DNA from: an uncultured Flavihumibacter sp. | Lineage (GTDB): Bacteria; Bacteroidota; Bacteroidia; Chitinophagales; Chitinophagaceae | Assembly: GCA_946482545.1 (NCBI GenBank) | Contig: CAMLRX010000184.1 | Coordinates: forward strand, 1 to 7,544 | Length of the DNA: 7,544 nt | Direction of reading: 5' to 3' | Part shown: piece after piece, positions 1 to 6,549 of the stretch | Layout: every line of letters begins with the position of its first letter | Numbering within the stretch: the stretch's first letter is position 1 | Translations under genes and position numbers: made by a program | Notes under the pieces: model-generated | The model's input: only the letters and a program-made list of their open reading frames with translations | The model's database searches: none | What the model was told of the DNA's origin: nothing

Positions 1-925
1 TATTGTTGGCGATATTGGTGACCTGTAAATTAAAGATCATTTCAGTGGAGAAAATCCTGTTGCGCGCTTCCTCCGTGGCAGTAGCTACAACGCCCCGTGT
101 GATCCAGGGAAATTTTTGCGGTGCCGCAGCAATTACCTGCCGGGCATATTCCAAGGCAAGCGGCTGGTCTCCCATCCATAAATAGACCCTTGCGAGCAAA
201 GCCTTCACCGCGTATTTGTTCATTTTCTGCCGGCGCTCTGTAAGTACCGCGGCCGCAGCGCCTGTAACATCTATCGGATCGTTCACGAGCAGGCTGTCCG
301 CCTTTTTCAGATCGGCAACTACTTTATCCATCACTTCAGCAACCGTACTCCGGGCCACTGATTGCGGACGGAAAGCCGTTACATACGGTATGGCGGAAAG
401 CGTTTTCCCGGCCACATACGACGGGGCATACAACCGTGCCAGATCGAAATGCAGAAAAGCGCGTAACGCGTAAGTTTCGCCCTGCAACAACCTGTAATTG
501 CCATTGGAGAAACGCGTACTATCCACCTTCTGAAAGTTCTCTATCACATTGTTGACGTTCGCGATGGCAGTGTACGAATTTTGCCAGATCGCATCCGTTA
601 TGGCCTGAACATCAGGCCTGGTGTAAAGGAACGATTGCCCATCGATGTAGACCTGTGCGCCAAACTGGGTGCGCAGTGAATAAACCTGCCCCAGCACATC
701 CACCATGCCACACGTCATTTCACGGCCGTACAAAGCCGGATCCCCCATAAGGAGGTACACACCATTGATAGCGTTGGTAAAACCAGATTCCTTTGAAAAG
801 AAAACATCATCCCGTATCTCTGTTTGCGGACGAACATCAATCCATTTTTTGCAGGACGTCATTGCGGTGATACCGAGTAGCAACGCCGGGATAAGTCGCC
901 TGTATTGTTTACTGAACTTAATCAT
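1..925 (-). CDS. SusD/RagB-like outer-membrane lipoprotein, partial (C-terminus beyond left edge)
   Basis: Surface-exposed nutrient-binding lipoprotein that would cap the SusC-like barrel encoded just upstream and present ligand to it. The reading frame opens at an ATG (925-923) and stays open to the left edge, giving 308 complete codons of a family usually around 450-600 residues. The N-terminus has a basic start (KFSKQYRR), a hydrophobic stretch and a lipobox-like AMTSC with the lipidated Cys at residue 25. It continues CKKWIDVRPQTEI, then DDVFFSKESGFTNAINGVY, which is the usual start of the SusD N-terminal domain. Later parts match the helical TPR-like core: LLQGETYALRAFLHFDLARLYAP and KYAVKALLARVYLWMGD. 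The C-terminal RagB/SusD domain is not in view. It starts 17 bp after the susC-like stop, so the two are surely cotranscribed. No acidic residue directly follows the Cys (KKWID), so a classical acidic surface-export signal is not obvious. The family call is firm; the ligand is unknown. Confidence 0.95.
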   Translation of the reverse strand, partial: MIKFSKQYRRLIPALLLGITAMTSCKKWIDVRPQTEIRDDVFFSKESGFTNAINGVYLLMGDPALYGREMTCGMVDVLGQVYSLRTQFGAQVYIDGQSFLYTRPDVQAITDAIWQNSYTAIANVNNVIENFQKVDSTRFSNGNYRLLQGETYALRAFLHFDLARLYAPSYVAGKTLSAIPYVTAFRPQSVARSTVAEVMDKVVADLKKADSLLVNDPIDVTGAAAAVLTERRQKMNKYAVKALLARVYLWMGDQPLALEYARQVIAAAPQKFPWITRGVVATATEEARNRIFSTEMIFNLQVTNIANN

Positions 926-938
926 AATGCAGTTTTTG

Positions 939-948
939 TTGGTTAGAA
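939..948 (-). repeat. TTCTAACCAA element upstream of the susD-like start
   Basis: Second copy of the ten-base element, ending 13 nt before the susD-like ATG. Its first six bases are also the last Phe codon and TAA stop of the susC-like gene, so the 17-bp gap is mostly this element plus an A-rich tail (CAAAAACTGCATT). The overlap with an essential C-terminal Phe codon means part of the identity may be coincidental. Confidence 0.3.
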
Positions 949-3900
949 CATAGCCTGAATGGTGAAAGAAAAACGCCTTGCGAATGGATAAGCGGTGCCG
1001 CGCTCCACTGCTACCGAAGACAGTACAAACACATCATTCATGGCCCCTCCCACCCTTAAACGACGCAGTCCCAGCCTGCGGATGGTTGCCAGCCTGTCGA
1101 GGTCATAAGAGAGGTTGACGGTTGAAAGTGAAACGGTGTTCAGGTCCATCACAAAACGTGTGGAAGGGCGGGTAAACCCGAAGTCGGCCACGTTTTTGAA
1201 GAAACTGATGTCTCCCGGTGTGCGCCAGCGTTGAGTTAGAATACGCTTGTCGAGGTTCTGGTAAATGTTCGCGTTTTCAATTTTATCCACCAGTGTCTGG
1301 TTGTACACCTGGCCGCCAATGCGGTAGAGGAACGAGCTGCTGAGTTGCCAGCCTTCCAGGTTAAGGCTGAACCCGAAGTTGCCGGAATATTTAGGCAGGT
1401 TATCGCCCGCAACCACCTGATCGTTGGGGTCCCATACGGTGGTGAGCGTGCCGTCTTTTTTCAGGTACACTTCTGCCCCTGTTGCCTGGTCTATCCCCAT
1501 GGATGGCACCGCCCAGATGGCGTTCATCGACTGGTCTACCACAAACCTTACTTTAGGCCGGTTTGCAGGTGTCGCTTTGCTGGCGGAATCCTGAAAACGA
1601 ACGAGGCCGCCCGCGGTGGATTCTGCATCCCGTTTATCATTCCAGGCATCCAGCGAGTTGGATATCTCCTTCAGGGTATTTTTATTGTGCGCTAAGGTGG
1701 CGAATATGCTGAGCGAATTGCGCTTAGTTGTGTTCGTGAATACTTTATAATTCAGGCGCAATTCAATTCCTTCATTGCGGGTTTTACCCAGGTTTGCTTT
1801 ATAGGTGGCGAACCCGGCAGAAGGCGGAAGGGAAATATCAGTAATCAGTCCGTCGGTATTTCCTACATAATAATCTGCACGCAGGTCGAGGCGTTTGAAC
1901 AGGGAGAGGTCCACCCCGATATTATGGTCCTGCTTCTGCTGCCATTTCAGTTCCGGGTTAGCCAGTGAAATCAGCTTTGCGCCATTACCGCCGGCATAAG
2001 TATCTCCGAAAATATAACTGTAGGTGGCATAACTCATGTAAGAACTGAATCCCTGGGAACCGGTATAGCCTGTGGACCCACGCACACGAAACTGTTGCAC
2101 GAATCCAAGGTCCTGTACCCACCTTTCTTTGTGGAGGTTCCACCCTGCACCTGCAGACCAGAAACTACCCCAGCGACTGTTTGCACCGAACTGGGAGGAT
2201 TCACTGGCACGGTACGACAAATCCATCAGGAAGCGATCGTCCCAGGAATAGTTCACGGCACCAAATACCCCAAGATCACGCACAACAGAAGGTGCGCCCG
2301 ATGGTCGCCTGCTGTCCTGTGAGAACTGGTAGCCCGCTGCTATATAATCGATATCTTCTGAAGGGAATCCTTCCACGATATAGGTTTGCAGGTCGCCCTT
2401 TTGTTCTGATATATCATACCCTCCATTGGCGAACAGTTGGTGCCGCCCAAAATTCCTGGTGTAATTCAAACTCAGGTTCCCATTGAGGTAAGTGGTTTCT
2501 CCATTGGACTTGGTGTACCTTCCCCTTCGGCTCCTTAACGCATCGGAGGTCCAGGTATAGAACATGGTATGATTAGCGGGCAGGAACTGATCGGCGGTAG
2601 TGATCTGTTTGTTGTAGCCTACGCGGCCTCTGGCCACCAATCCTGGCGAGAGTGTCCACTCAATATTGAAGTTGTTGGTAATATCGGTGTAACGCGAGAA
2701 ATCTTTTGTTCCGATCGTGGCATTGTACAATGGATTTGTTACAGCATCAGAGAACGTAACAAAGCTCTGTGGCCCCAGAATAATGGTGCTGCCCGTGGGC
2801 GTAAGGGGGGAGCGTACGAGGTTATTGCTGATCAGTGGCTGTATAACACCATTGGCATCTGTTTTCGGGAAATAAGGGTTCATGAGGGCGAATCGTTGAA
2901 AATCGCCATAGGGGGAATTCTCCGCTTTGTTGAATCCTATGGTAAGCACATTGCTGAAAGAGAACTTTTTCACCCGGTAGAGCAGATCAACCGCGCCTGA
3001 AGTGGTTCTTCTGCCGGAGCCCTTCATTGCACCCTGCACATCGTTCATCATCAGGTCAACACCATAGCGGAGGTAACTGTCTCCGCCTTCCAGCCGTATG
3101 GAATGGCGCTGACCCACGCCCATACGTACCGGTTGCGATAACCAGTCCGTATTCACGCCGCGGTCAATCAGGTCCGCAATCTCTGCACGACGACGCTGTA
3201 ACGCGTATTGCTCAGACGTATAAACGGAGGAATAAATGTTGGCTGCATCTTCCACCTGTAGTTTTTCCCGCGCGTCAGTAAGATTATAGCTGCTCAGATC
3301 CGGGGCTTCCAGGTTAATATTCGAGTTATAGGTAATCTGGAGTTTCCCGGCGGCGGGACGAATGGTTTCAATCACTACTACCCCATTTGCGGCCCTTGCG
3401 CCATAAATCGCTTTCGCTGCCGCATCTTTCAGAATGGTCGCGGATTTGATGCGGTAAGGATCCAGGTCGATCACTTTTTGAAGTGTGGTCTCAAAACCGT
3501 CCAGGATAAACAAGGGCAGATTCGGGTTTGTACCGTATTCGCCATTCAGATCGGGGAATCCTGATTGTCCGCGCAATTGAATATCGGGTAGTCTGTTCGG
3601 ATCTGATCCAAACTGAAGGTTGTCGACAAGTTGAAAGGCGGGATCCAGGTTTTTGAGACTTTGAATGATGTTCTGGTTGCTCGACCGGATCAGTTCTTCC
3701 TGGCTGAACGTAGTGGTAGCGCCGGTAAAAGTAGAAGCTTTACGATTGTACATACCCGTTACTACAACATCTTTCATCGACTCCACGGAAACTGTCATCT
3801 TCAGCACGAGGCGTGTGGCGGAATCATCTACTTTAACCTGTAATGGCGTGAACCCGAGCGAAGTGATGAGCAGTACACTTCCAGGTTCAGCATCAATAGA

Positions 3901-4470
3901 AAATTCTCCCTGTGCATTGGTGGTGGTTCCCTTTTTGGTCCCTTTAATGATGATGGCGGCTCCAACAAGCGGTTCGCCGGTCCGGTCATCTGTTATCCTG
4001 CCAGTAACGGTGATGGCTGTGTTAACCGGTTCATCCGGCTTTTTACCAGCCATTTCAGGCGAGGAAATTACCCGGCTTAAAAAAACCGTATTGTCCTCCA
4101 GGCGGTAAGTCAGTGCCTGGTCTTTAAATACGAGTTTCAGAAAAACATGCAGCGGTGCATTTTTTACATTTACAGAAACCGGCCGGGCATGCAGGAATAT
4201 GTTGGCTGGCGCGGCAAAAAAGATACCTGTCTGTTTTTCAACATCTTCCAGTACTTCTTTCAGGGATGCGTTCCTGGTAGTGAGCGTTACATTCTGGGCG
4301 CGGGGTTTGGCACAAATGGCCAGGGAGCCGCCCAACATAAATACAATAAGCAGTTTCATAAAACGACAAATTTGCGAACATCCCACTGGTTGTGTACGCT
4401 GCCGGAATATCGGGGGCCCGATTTCACATGGGGGTACAGCAAGCCGTAGGTCATAAGCTGTTTTTAACAT
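943..4470 (-). CDS. SusC/RagA-like TonB-dependent receptor with N-terminal STN signalling domain
   Basis: Outer-membrane 22-strand barrel that would import a ligand delivered by the SusD-like partner, powered by TonB/ExbBD, and also signal its occupancy. From the 4470 start it has 1175 residues. Visible parts: a 37-residue basic leader and a hydrophobic signal segment (MKLLIVFMLGGSLAICA, 38-54); an STN domain at about 60-133 (NASLKEVLEDVEKQTGIFF); a carboxypeptidase-regulatory-like beta-sandwich at about 154-225 (VTGRITDDRTGEPLVGA); a TonB-box-like KDVVVTG near 233-239; and a plug at about 245-370 with the SusC hallmark LFILDGFE and SATILKDAAAKAIYGARAAN. The barrel follows and ends in Phe (SFTIQAMF), as expected for BAM recognition. 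The STN domain is the part known in FecA-type transducers to touch a FecR anti-sigma factor, and such a gene lies directly upstream. The start could instead be Met38 (4359-4357), which would give a tidier signal peptide. I prefer 4470 because an AACCAA element lies 15 nt before it, as before the neighbouring genes. The ligand is not predictable. Confidence 0.96.
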   Translation of the reverse strand: MLKTAYDLRLAVPPCEIGPPIFRQRTQPVGCSQICRFMKLLIVFMLGGSLAICAKPRAQNVTLTTRNASLKEVLEDVEKQTGIFFAAPANIFLHARPVSVNVKNAPLHVFLKLVFKDQALTYRLEDNTVFLSRVISSPEMAGKKPDEPVNTAITVTGRITDDRTGEPLVGAAIIIKGTKKGTTTNAQGEFSIDAEPGSVLLITSLGFTPLQVKVDDSATRLVLKMTVSVESMKDVVVTGMYNRKASTFTGATTTFSQEELIRSSNQNIIQSLKNLDPAFQLVDNLQFGSDPNRLPDIQLRGQSGFPDLNGEYGTNPNLPLFILDGFETTLQKVIDLDPYRIKSATILKDAAAKAIYGARAANGVVVIETIRPAAGKLQITYNSNINLEAPDLSSYNLTDAREKLQVEDAANIYSSVYTSEQYALQRRRAEIADLIDRGVNTDWLSQPVRMGVGQRHSIRLEGGDSYLRYGVDLMMNDVQGAMKGSGRRTTSGAVDLLYRVKKFSFSNVLTIGFNKAENSPYGDFQRFALMNPYFPKTDANGVIQPLISNNLVRSPLTPTGSTIILGPQSFVTFSDAVTNPLYNATIGTKDFSRYTDITNNFNIEWTLSPGLVARGRVGYNKQITTADQFLPANHTMFYTWTSDALRSRRGRYTKSNGETTYLNGNLSLNYTRNFGRHQLFANGGYDISEQKGDLQTYIVEGFPSEDIDYIAAGYQFSQDSRRPSGAPSVVRDLGVFGAVNYSWDDRFLMDLSYRASESSQFGANSRWGSFWSAGAGWNLHKERWVQDLGFVQQFRVRGSTGYTGSQGFSSYMSYATYSYIFGDTYAGGNGAKLISLANPELKWQQKQDHNIGVDLSLFKRLDLRADYYVGNTDGLITDISLPPSAGFATYKANLGKTRNEGIELRLNYKVFTNTTKRNSLSIFATLAHNKNTLKEISNSLDAWNDKRDAESTAGGLVRFQDSASKATPANRPKVRFVVDQSMNAIWAVPSMGIDQATGAEVYLKKDGTLTTVWDPNDQVVAGDNLPKYSGNFGFSLNLEGWQLSSSFLYRIGGQVYNQTLVDKIENANIYQNLDKRILTQRWRTPGDISFFKNVADFGFTRPSTRFVMDLNTVSLSTVNLSYDLDRLATIRRLGLRRLRVGGAMNDVFVLSSVAVERGTAYPFARRFSFTIQAMF

Positions 4471-4485
4471 AACTTAGAACTGGTT

Positions 4486-4495
4486 TTGGTTAGAA
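4486..4495 (-). repeat. TTCTAACCAA element upstream of the susC-like start
   Basis: The ten-base sequence TTCTAACCAA ends 15 nt before the susC-like ATG at 4470. The identical ten bases end 13 nt before the susD-like ATG, and AACCAA alone ends 14 nt before the fecR-like GTG (5793-5788 on the minus strand). No such element precedes the alternative susC start at 4359, so it favours the longer reading frame. A role in translation initiation is inferred; many Bacteroidota genes lack Shine-Dalgarno sequences and use A-rich leaders. Confidence 0.35.
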
Positions 4496-4535
4496 AATGA
4501 GCATTACAAGGCGAAATTGACAAACCAAACTACTT

Positions 4536-4562
4536 ACCGGGAGTGTTGCAATCACTTCCGGT
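4536..4562. promoter_or_regulatory. 27-bp imperfect dyad / hairpin between fecR and susC
   Basis: On the plus strand ACCGGGAGTG (4536-4545) and CACTTCCGGT (4553-4562) are inverted copies with one mismatch that becomes a G-U or A-C pair depending on the strand, around a 7-base centre TTGCAAT. On the plus strand a run of five T (4562-4566) follows, which looks like an intrinsic terminator, yet no plus-strand gene precedes it. In the minus-strand transcript the hairpin lacks a U tract (it is followed by AAGTAG), so termination there is doubtful. It could be an operator, a structured 5' leader of susC, or an mRNA stability element at the fecR 3' end. The structure is plainly visible; its role is not. 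Confidence 0.5.
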
Positions 4563-4639
4563 TTTTGTTATAAGGCTGTCAAAAAAGATACTGTATTTTA
4601 AAAACGAAGTTGTTCAAATTGCTGTCCTGACAGTAATGG

Positions 4640-5773
4640 CTAAGGCAGCACTACCAGCCGTTTCCCATCTTCCATCCTGAAATTCACCCCCCATTCTTTC
4701 AGCGCCTTCAGTACCGCAGACAGCTTTACCTTCCGACTGATTTTTCCGGTAAAATATACATCCGGCACATTGCCTTCGTACGTTACATCTATATCGTACC
4801 ATCGCTCCAGTTGGCGCATTACTTCGCGCAGGCTGGCTCCTTCAAGGTTAAACGCTCCGTTTTTCCAGGCCACGGCAGCATGCACATCTACATTGCTTTT
4901 GATCTGAACAGCGCCACCAGGAGTGATGCTGGCTTGCTGATCGGGCTTCATCACTGTATTGGCTACTGAAATAATGCCATGCAGCAATGTTGCTTTGATG
5001 ACAGTTTCATTGGTGTATGCATTGATGTTGAATTTTGTGCCCACCACCTTTACTTCGTTTCCGCCTGATAAGCCAACCAAAAAAGGATGCTGCTCGTCGG
5101 CCGTCACCTCAAAATATCCTTCTCCGGTCAGTTCAACTCTTCGTTCAGGTCCATTGAAAACTGTTGGATATTTCAGGGAGCTCGCTGCATTTAACCAAAC
5201 CCTTGTACCGTCTGGCAACACAATGCGGAACTGTCCCCCCCGTGGTGTTGACAAAAGATTGAACACCTGTCCCACCTCGTCTTCCCTGCCTTCATAAGTT
5301 AATTCACCACCATGCTGGATTACAGCGGCACCGCCCTGTTGCAGGGTGGCATTCCCCGATGAATCAAGTTCCACGCGGGTACCATCAGCAAGTGTAAGTA
5401 TCGCCTTTTCACCGCCAGGCGCGGGATCCTGCTGTACCACTGCGGAAGGTTCCCGTACACTCCTGTTAAATTGATTCCAGGTAAACAGCAGGGTGATTAC
5501 CGCAGCGGCGATGGCGGCGGCGGCCATCCAGCGGACCGGTAATTTGCGAACACGCGGTTCGGGTTGCGCGATGGCCGTAATCATACTGCTCCACCTGGCA
5601 GAAACATAGCCGGGATCTTTATCCTGGAGGGAAGCAAGCTCCAGGAGCACATCTTCAAATGCTGGATCGTTTGTGCTTTGCTGCAATAAAAATTTCAGGC
5701 GTTCCGCCTCGCTGACCGATAATTTATCGGTCAGGTATTTGTCGAGTAGTTGATATACTTCCTGTTTTTCCAC
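4640..5773 (-). CDS. FecR-like anti-sigma factor / sigma regulator (FecR domain + DUF4974)
   Basis: Single-pass inner-membrane regulator that would hold the ECF sigma factor encoded upstream and respond to the STN domain of the SusC-like receptor encoded downstream. It has 377 residues, a normal length for Bacteroidota FecR proteins. Residues 1-79 form a charged cytoplasmic anti-sigma region (YQLLDKYLTDKLSVSEAERL). Residues 81-98 are an alanine-rich membrane span (RWMAAAAIAAAVITLLFT). A periplasmic FecR domain covers about 175-275, with STPRGGQFRIVLPDGTRVWLN, SSLKYP and LTGEGYFEV as typical landmarks. A DUF4974 domain at about 303-376 (FNLEGASLREVMRQLERWYDIDV) ends the protein; it resembles STN-type folds. 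The start is GTG, preceded by AACCAA 14 nt upstream; no in-frame ATG fits better. It lies 73 bp after the sigma gene and 169 bp before the susC-like gene. Family call secure; partner assignment inferred from gene order. Confidence 0.95.
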   Translation of the reverse strand: MEKQEVYQLLDKYLTDKLSVSEAERLKFLLQQSTNDPAFEDVLLELASLQDKDPGYVSARWSSMITAIAQPEPRVRKLPVRWMAAAAIAAAVITLLFTWNQFNRSVREPSAVVQQDPAPGGEKAILTLADGTRVELDSSGNATLQQGGAAVIQHGGELTYEGREDEVGQVFNLLSTPRGGQFRIVLPDGTRVWLNAASSLKYPTVFNGPERRVELTGEGYFEVTADEQHPFLVGLSGGNEVKVVGTKFNINAYTNETVIKATLLHGIISVANTVMKPDQQASITPGGAVQIKSNVDVHAAVAWKNGAFNLEGASLREVMRQLERWYDIDVTYEGNVPDVYFTGKISRKVKLSAVLKALKEWGVNFRMEDGKRLVVLP

Positions 5774-5846
5774 AGCAACAATTCAGTTTGGTTGGTACAC
5801 GTTCTACCTGTAATAACGCAGAATGTGGCGCATAGGACTGTTCCCG

Positions 5847-6437
5847 CTAAAAATTTTTTCCCATGGCAGCAATCAGTACCAGGACAGGTAAGGATATGCC
5901 CGTTTCGCGGTGAATGAAGTTTTTGATGAACCTGAGGGAAATAACCAGTTGGTCCTTCACGGTGTGTTGCGATAACGCAAGTTTTGCAGCAATTTCTTTA
6001 TGACTGAGTCCCTGAACCCGGCTCAACCGGAAAATTTCCTGCCGACGCGGTGGCAGTTTGGAAATGGCCTGTTCTATTAACCGTGCAAGTTCACGTGCGC
6101 CCAGTGCATCGGTTACCGCATCAGGCACCTCTCCCGCTGTTTCAAGTGGCTGGGGTTGCCTGGCAAGCTGACGCAGGTAACTCAACGACAAATTTGACGC
6201 CACACGGTACAGCCATCCTACCGGGTTCTCCATACCAGACACGTCTTCCCTGTTCACCCATAGCCGGAGAAATACTTCCTGTACGATTTCCTCCGCTACC
6301 AGTTCAGATTTCGTGATTTTACAAATGAAGGGAAAAAGATGGGCGTTGTAGGCATGAAAAACGAGCGCAAAGGCAGGCTCCCCTCCCGTCCTGATGTTTT
6401 CAAATAAAACTTTATCATTATGTGTAGTAGCGCGCAT
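5847..6437 (-). CDS. ECF RNA polymerase sigma factor, Bacteroidota FecI-like group
   Basis: Alternative sigma factor that would direct RNA polymerase to the susC/susD promoter, and perhaps its own, when the FecR-like protein relays a ligand signal. It has 196 residues, usual for this group. Region 2 spans about 20-88: FALVFHAYNAHLFPFICKIT, then AEEIVQEVFLRLW, the core-binding segment, then NPVGWLYRVASNLSLSYLR. A short linker (90-115) contains no region 3. Region 4 spans about 118-170: AISKLPPRRQEIFRLSR followed by the helix-turn-helix GLSHKEIAAKLALSQHTVKDQL, which would read the -35-like element. The last 17 residues form a hydrophobic tail (ISLPVLVLIAAMGKNF), a feature I believe is common in Bacteroidota FecI-like proteins. 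The ATG start has no Shine-Dalgarno sequence; AACC lies about 15-18 nt upstream. It is the first gene of the sigma-fecR-susC-susD run. It fits the type called Bacteroides expansion family 1. Confidence 0.96.
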   Translation of the reverse strand: MRATTHNDKVLFENIRTGGEPAFALVFHAYNAHLFPFICKITKSELVAEEIVQEVFLRLWVNREDVSGMENPVGWLYRVASNLSLSYLRQLARQPQPLETAGEVPDAVTDALGARELARLIEQAISKLPPRRQEIFRLSRVQGLSHKEIAAKLALSQHTVKDQLVISLRFIKNFIHRETGISLPVLVLIAAMGKNF

Positions 6438-6549
6438 CCGGATAAAGGTACAGGTTCGCCGATTTAAAACCTTTTTTCAAACAGACATGTTTCAAATTCG
6501 GGACGGTACCTGCTGCATTACGAGGTACGAAGTAATCGCGTGAAACCTG
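6438..6549. other. Gap between glutaminase-like gene and sigma gene
   Basis: This 112-bp space presumably holds the end of the upstream transcript or the promoter of the sigma gene, or both. Two interleaved inverted repeats are present: GTACCT (6506-6511) with AGGTAC (6523-6528), and ATTAC (6517-6521) with GTAAT (6532-6536). They cannot both form as simple hairpins, and neither is followed by a T run on the minus strand, so no convincing terminator is seen. A partial -7-like element TCTGTTTG lies at 6485-6478 on the minus strand, 40 bases before the sigma ATG, without a matching upstream TTTG at usual spacing. Whether the sigma gene is cotranscribed with the glutaminase-like gene cannot be decided from the sequence. 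Confidence 0.3.

Larger units (their letters stand above)
4471..4639 (-). promoter_or_regulatory. fecR-susC intergenic leader, probable sigma-dependent promoter region
   Basis: This 169-bp gap is the longest in the window and sits where Fec-type loci usually carry the promoter for the receptor gene. Two weak matches to the Bacteroidota pattern (TTTG or TTG, then TAnnTTTG) are visible on the minus strand. One is TTTG at 4618-4615, then 24 bases, then TATCTTTT at 4590-4583. The other is TTG at 4551-4549, then 16 bases, then TAGTTTG at 4532-4526. Neither has both ideal sequence and ideal spacing (about 19-21), so a target of the local ECF sigma factor with its own consensus is equally likely. 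The region is A/T rich near 4583-4620. That a promoter is present is inferred from position; its exact site is not established. Confidence 0.4.

Noticed and set aside
2569..3000. 143-codon open frame on the plus strand, antisense to the SusC-like gene
   Set aside because: It lies wholly inside a securely identified gene, its translation shows no recognisable domain, and long antisense frames are expected in a 3.5-kb coding region. The same holds for other plus-strand frames at 1345-1695, 2181-2486 and 3665-4108.
4622..4633. CTGTC-CT-GACAG dyad just after the fecR-like stop, considered as a terminator
   Set aside because: The two-base loop is too small for a stable hairpin, and no T run follows directly on the minus strand.
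4614..4802. 62-codon minus-strand frame overlapping the end of the fecR-like gene
   Set aside because: It is out of frame with the conserved DUF4974 coding sequence, has no recognisable protein features, and is best explained as a shadow frame.
5502..5526. GCG/GCC-rich near-repeat in the fecR-like gene considered as a microsatellite
   Set aside because: It simply encodes the alanine-rich membrane span (AAAAIAAA) and the units are irregular, so there is no good case for slippage.
6506..6536. Interleaved inverted repeats considered as a terminator of the glutaminase-like gene
   Set aside because: Stems are only 5-6 bp, the two are mutually exclusive, and there is no T run downstream on the minus strand.
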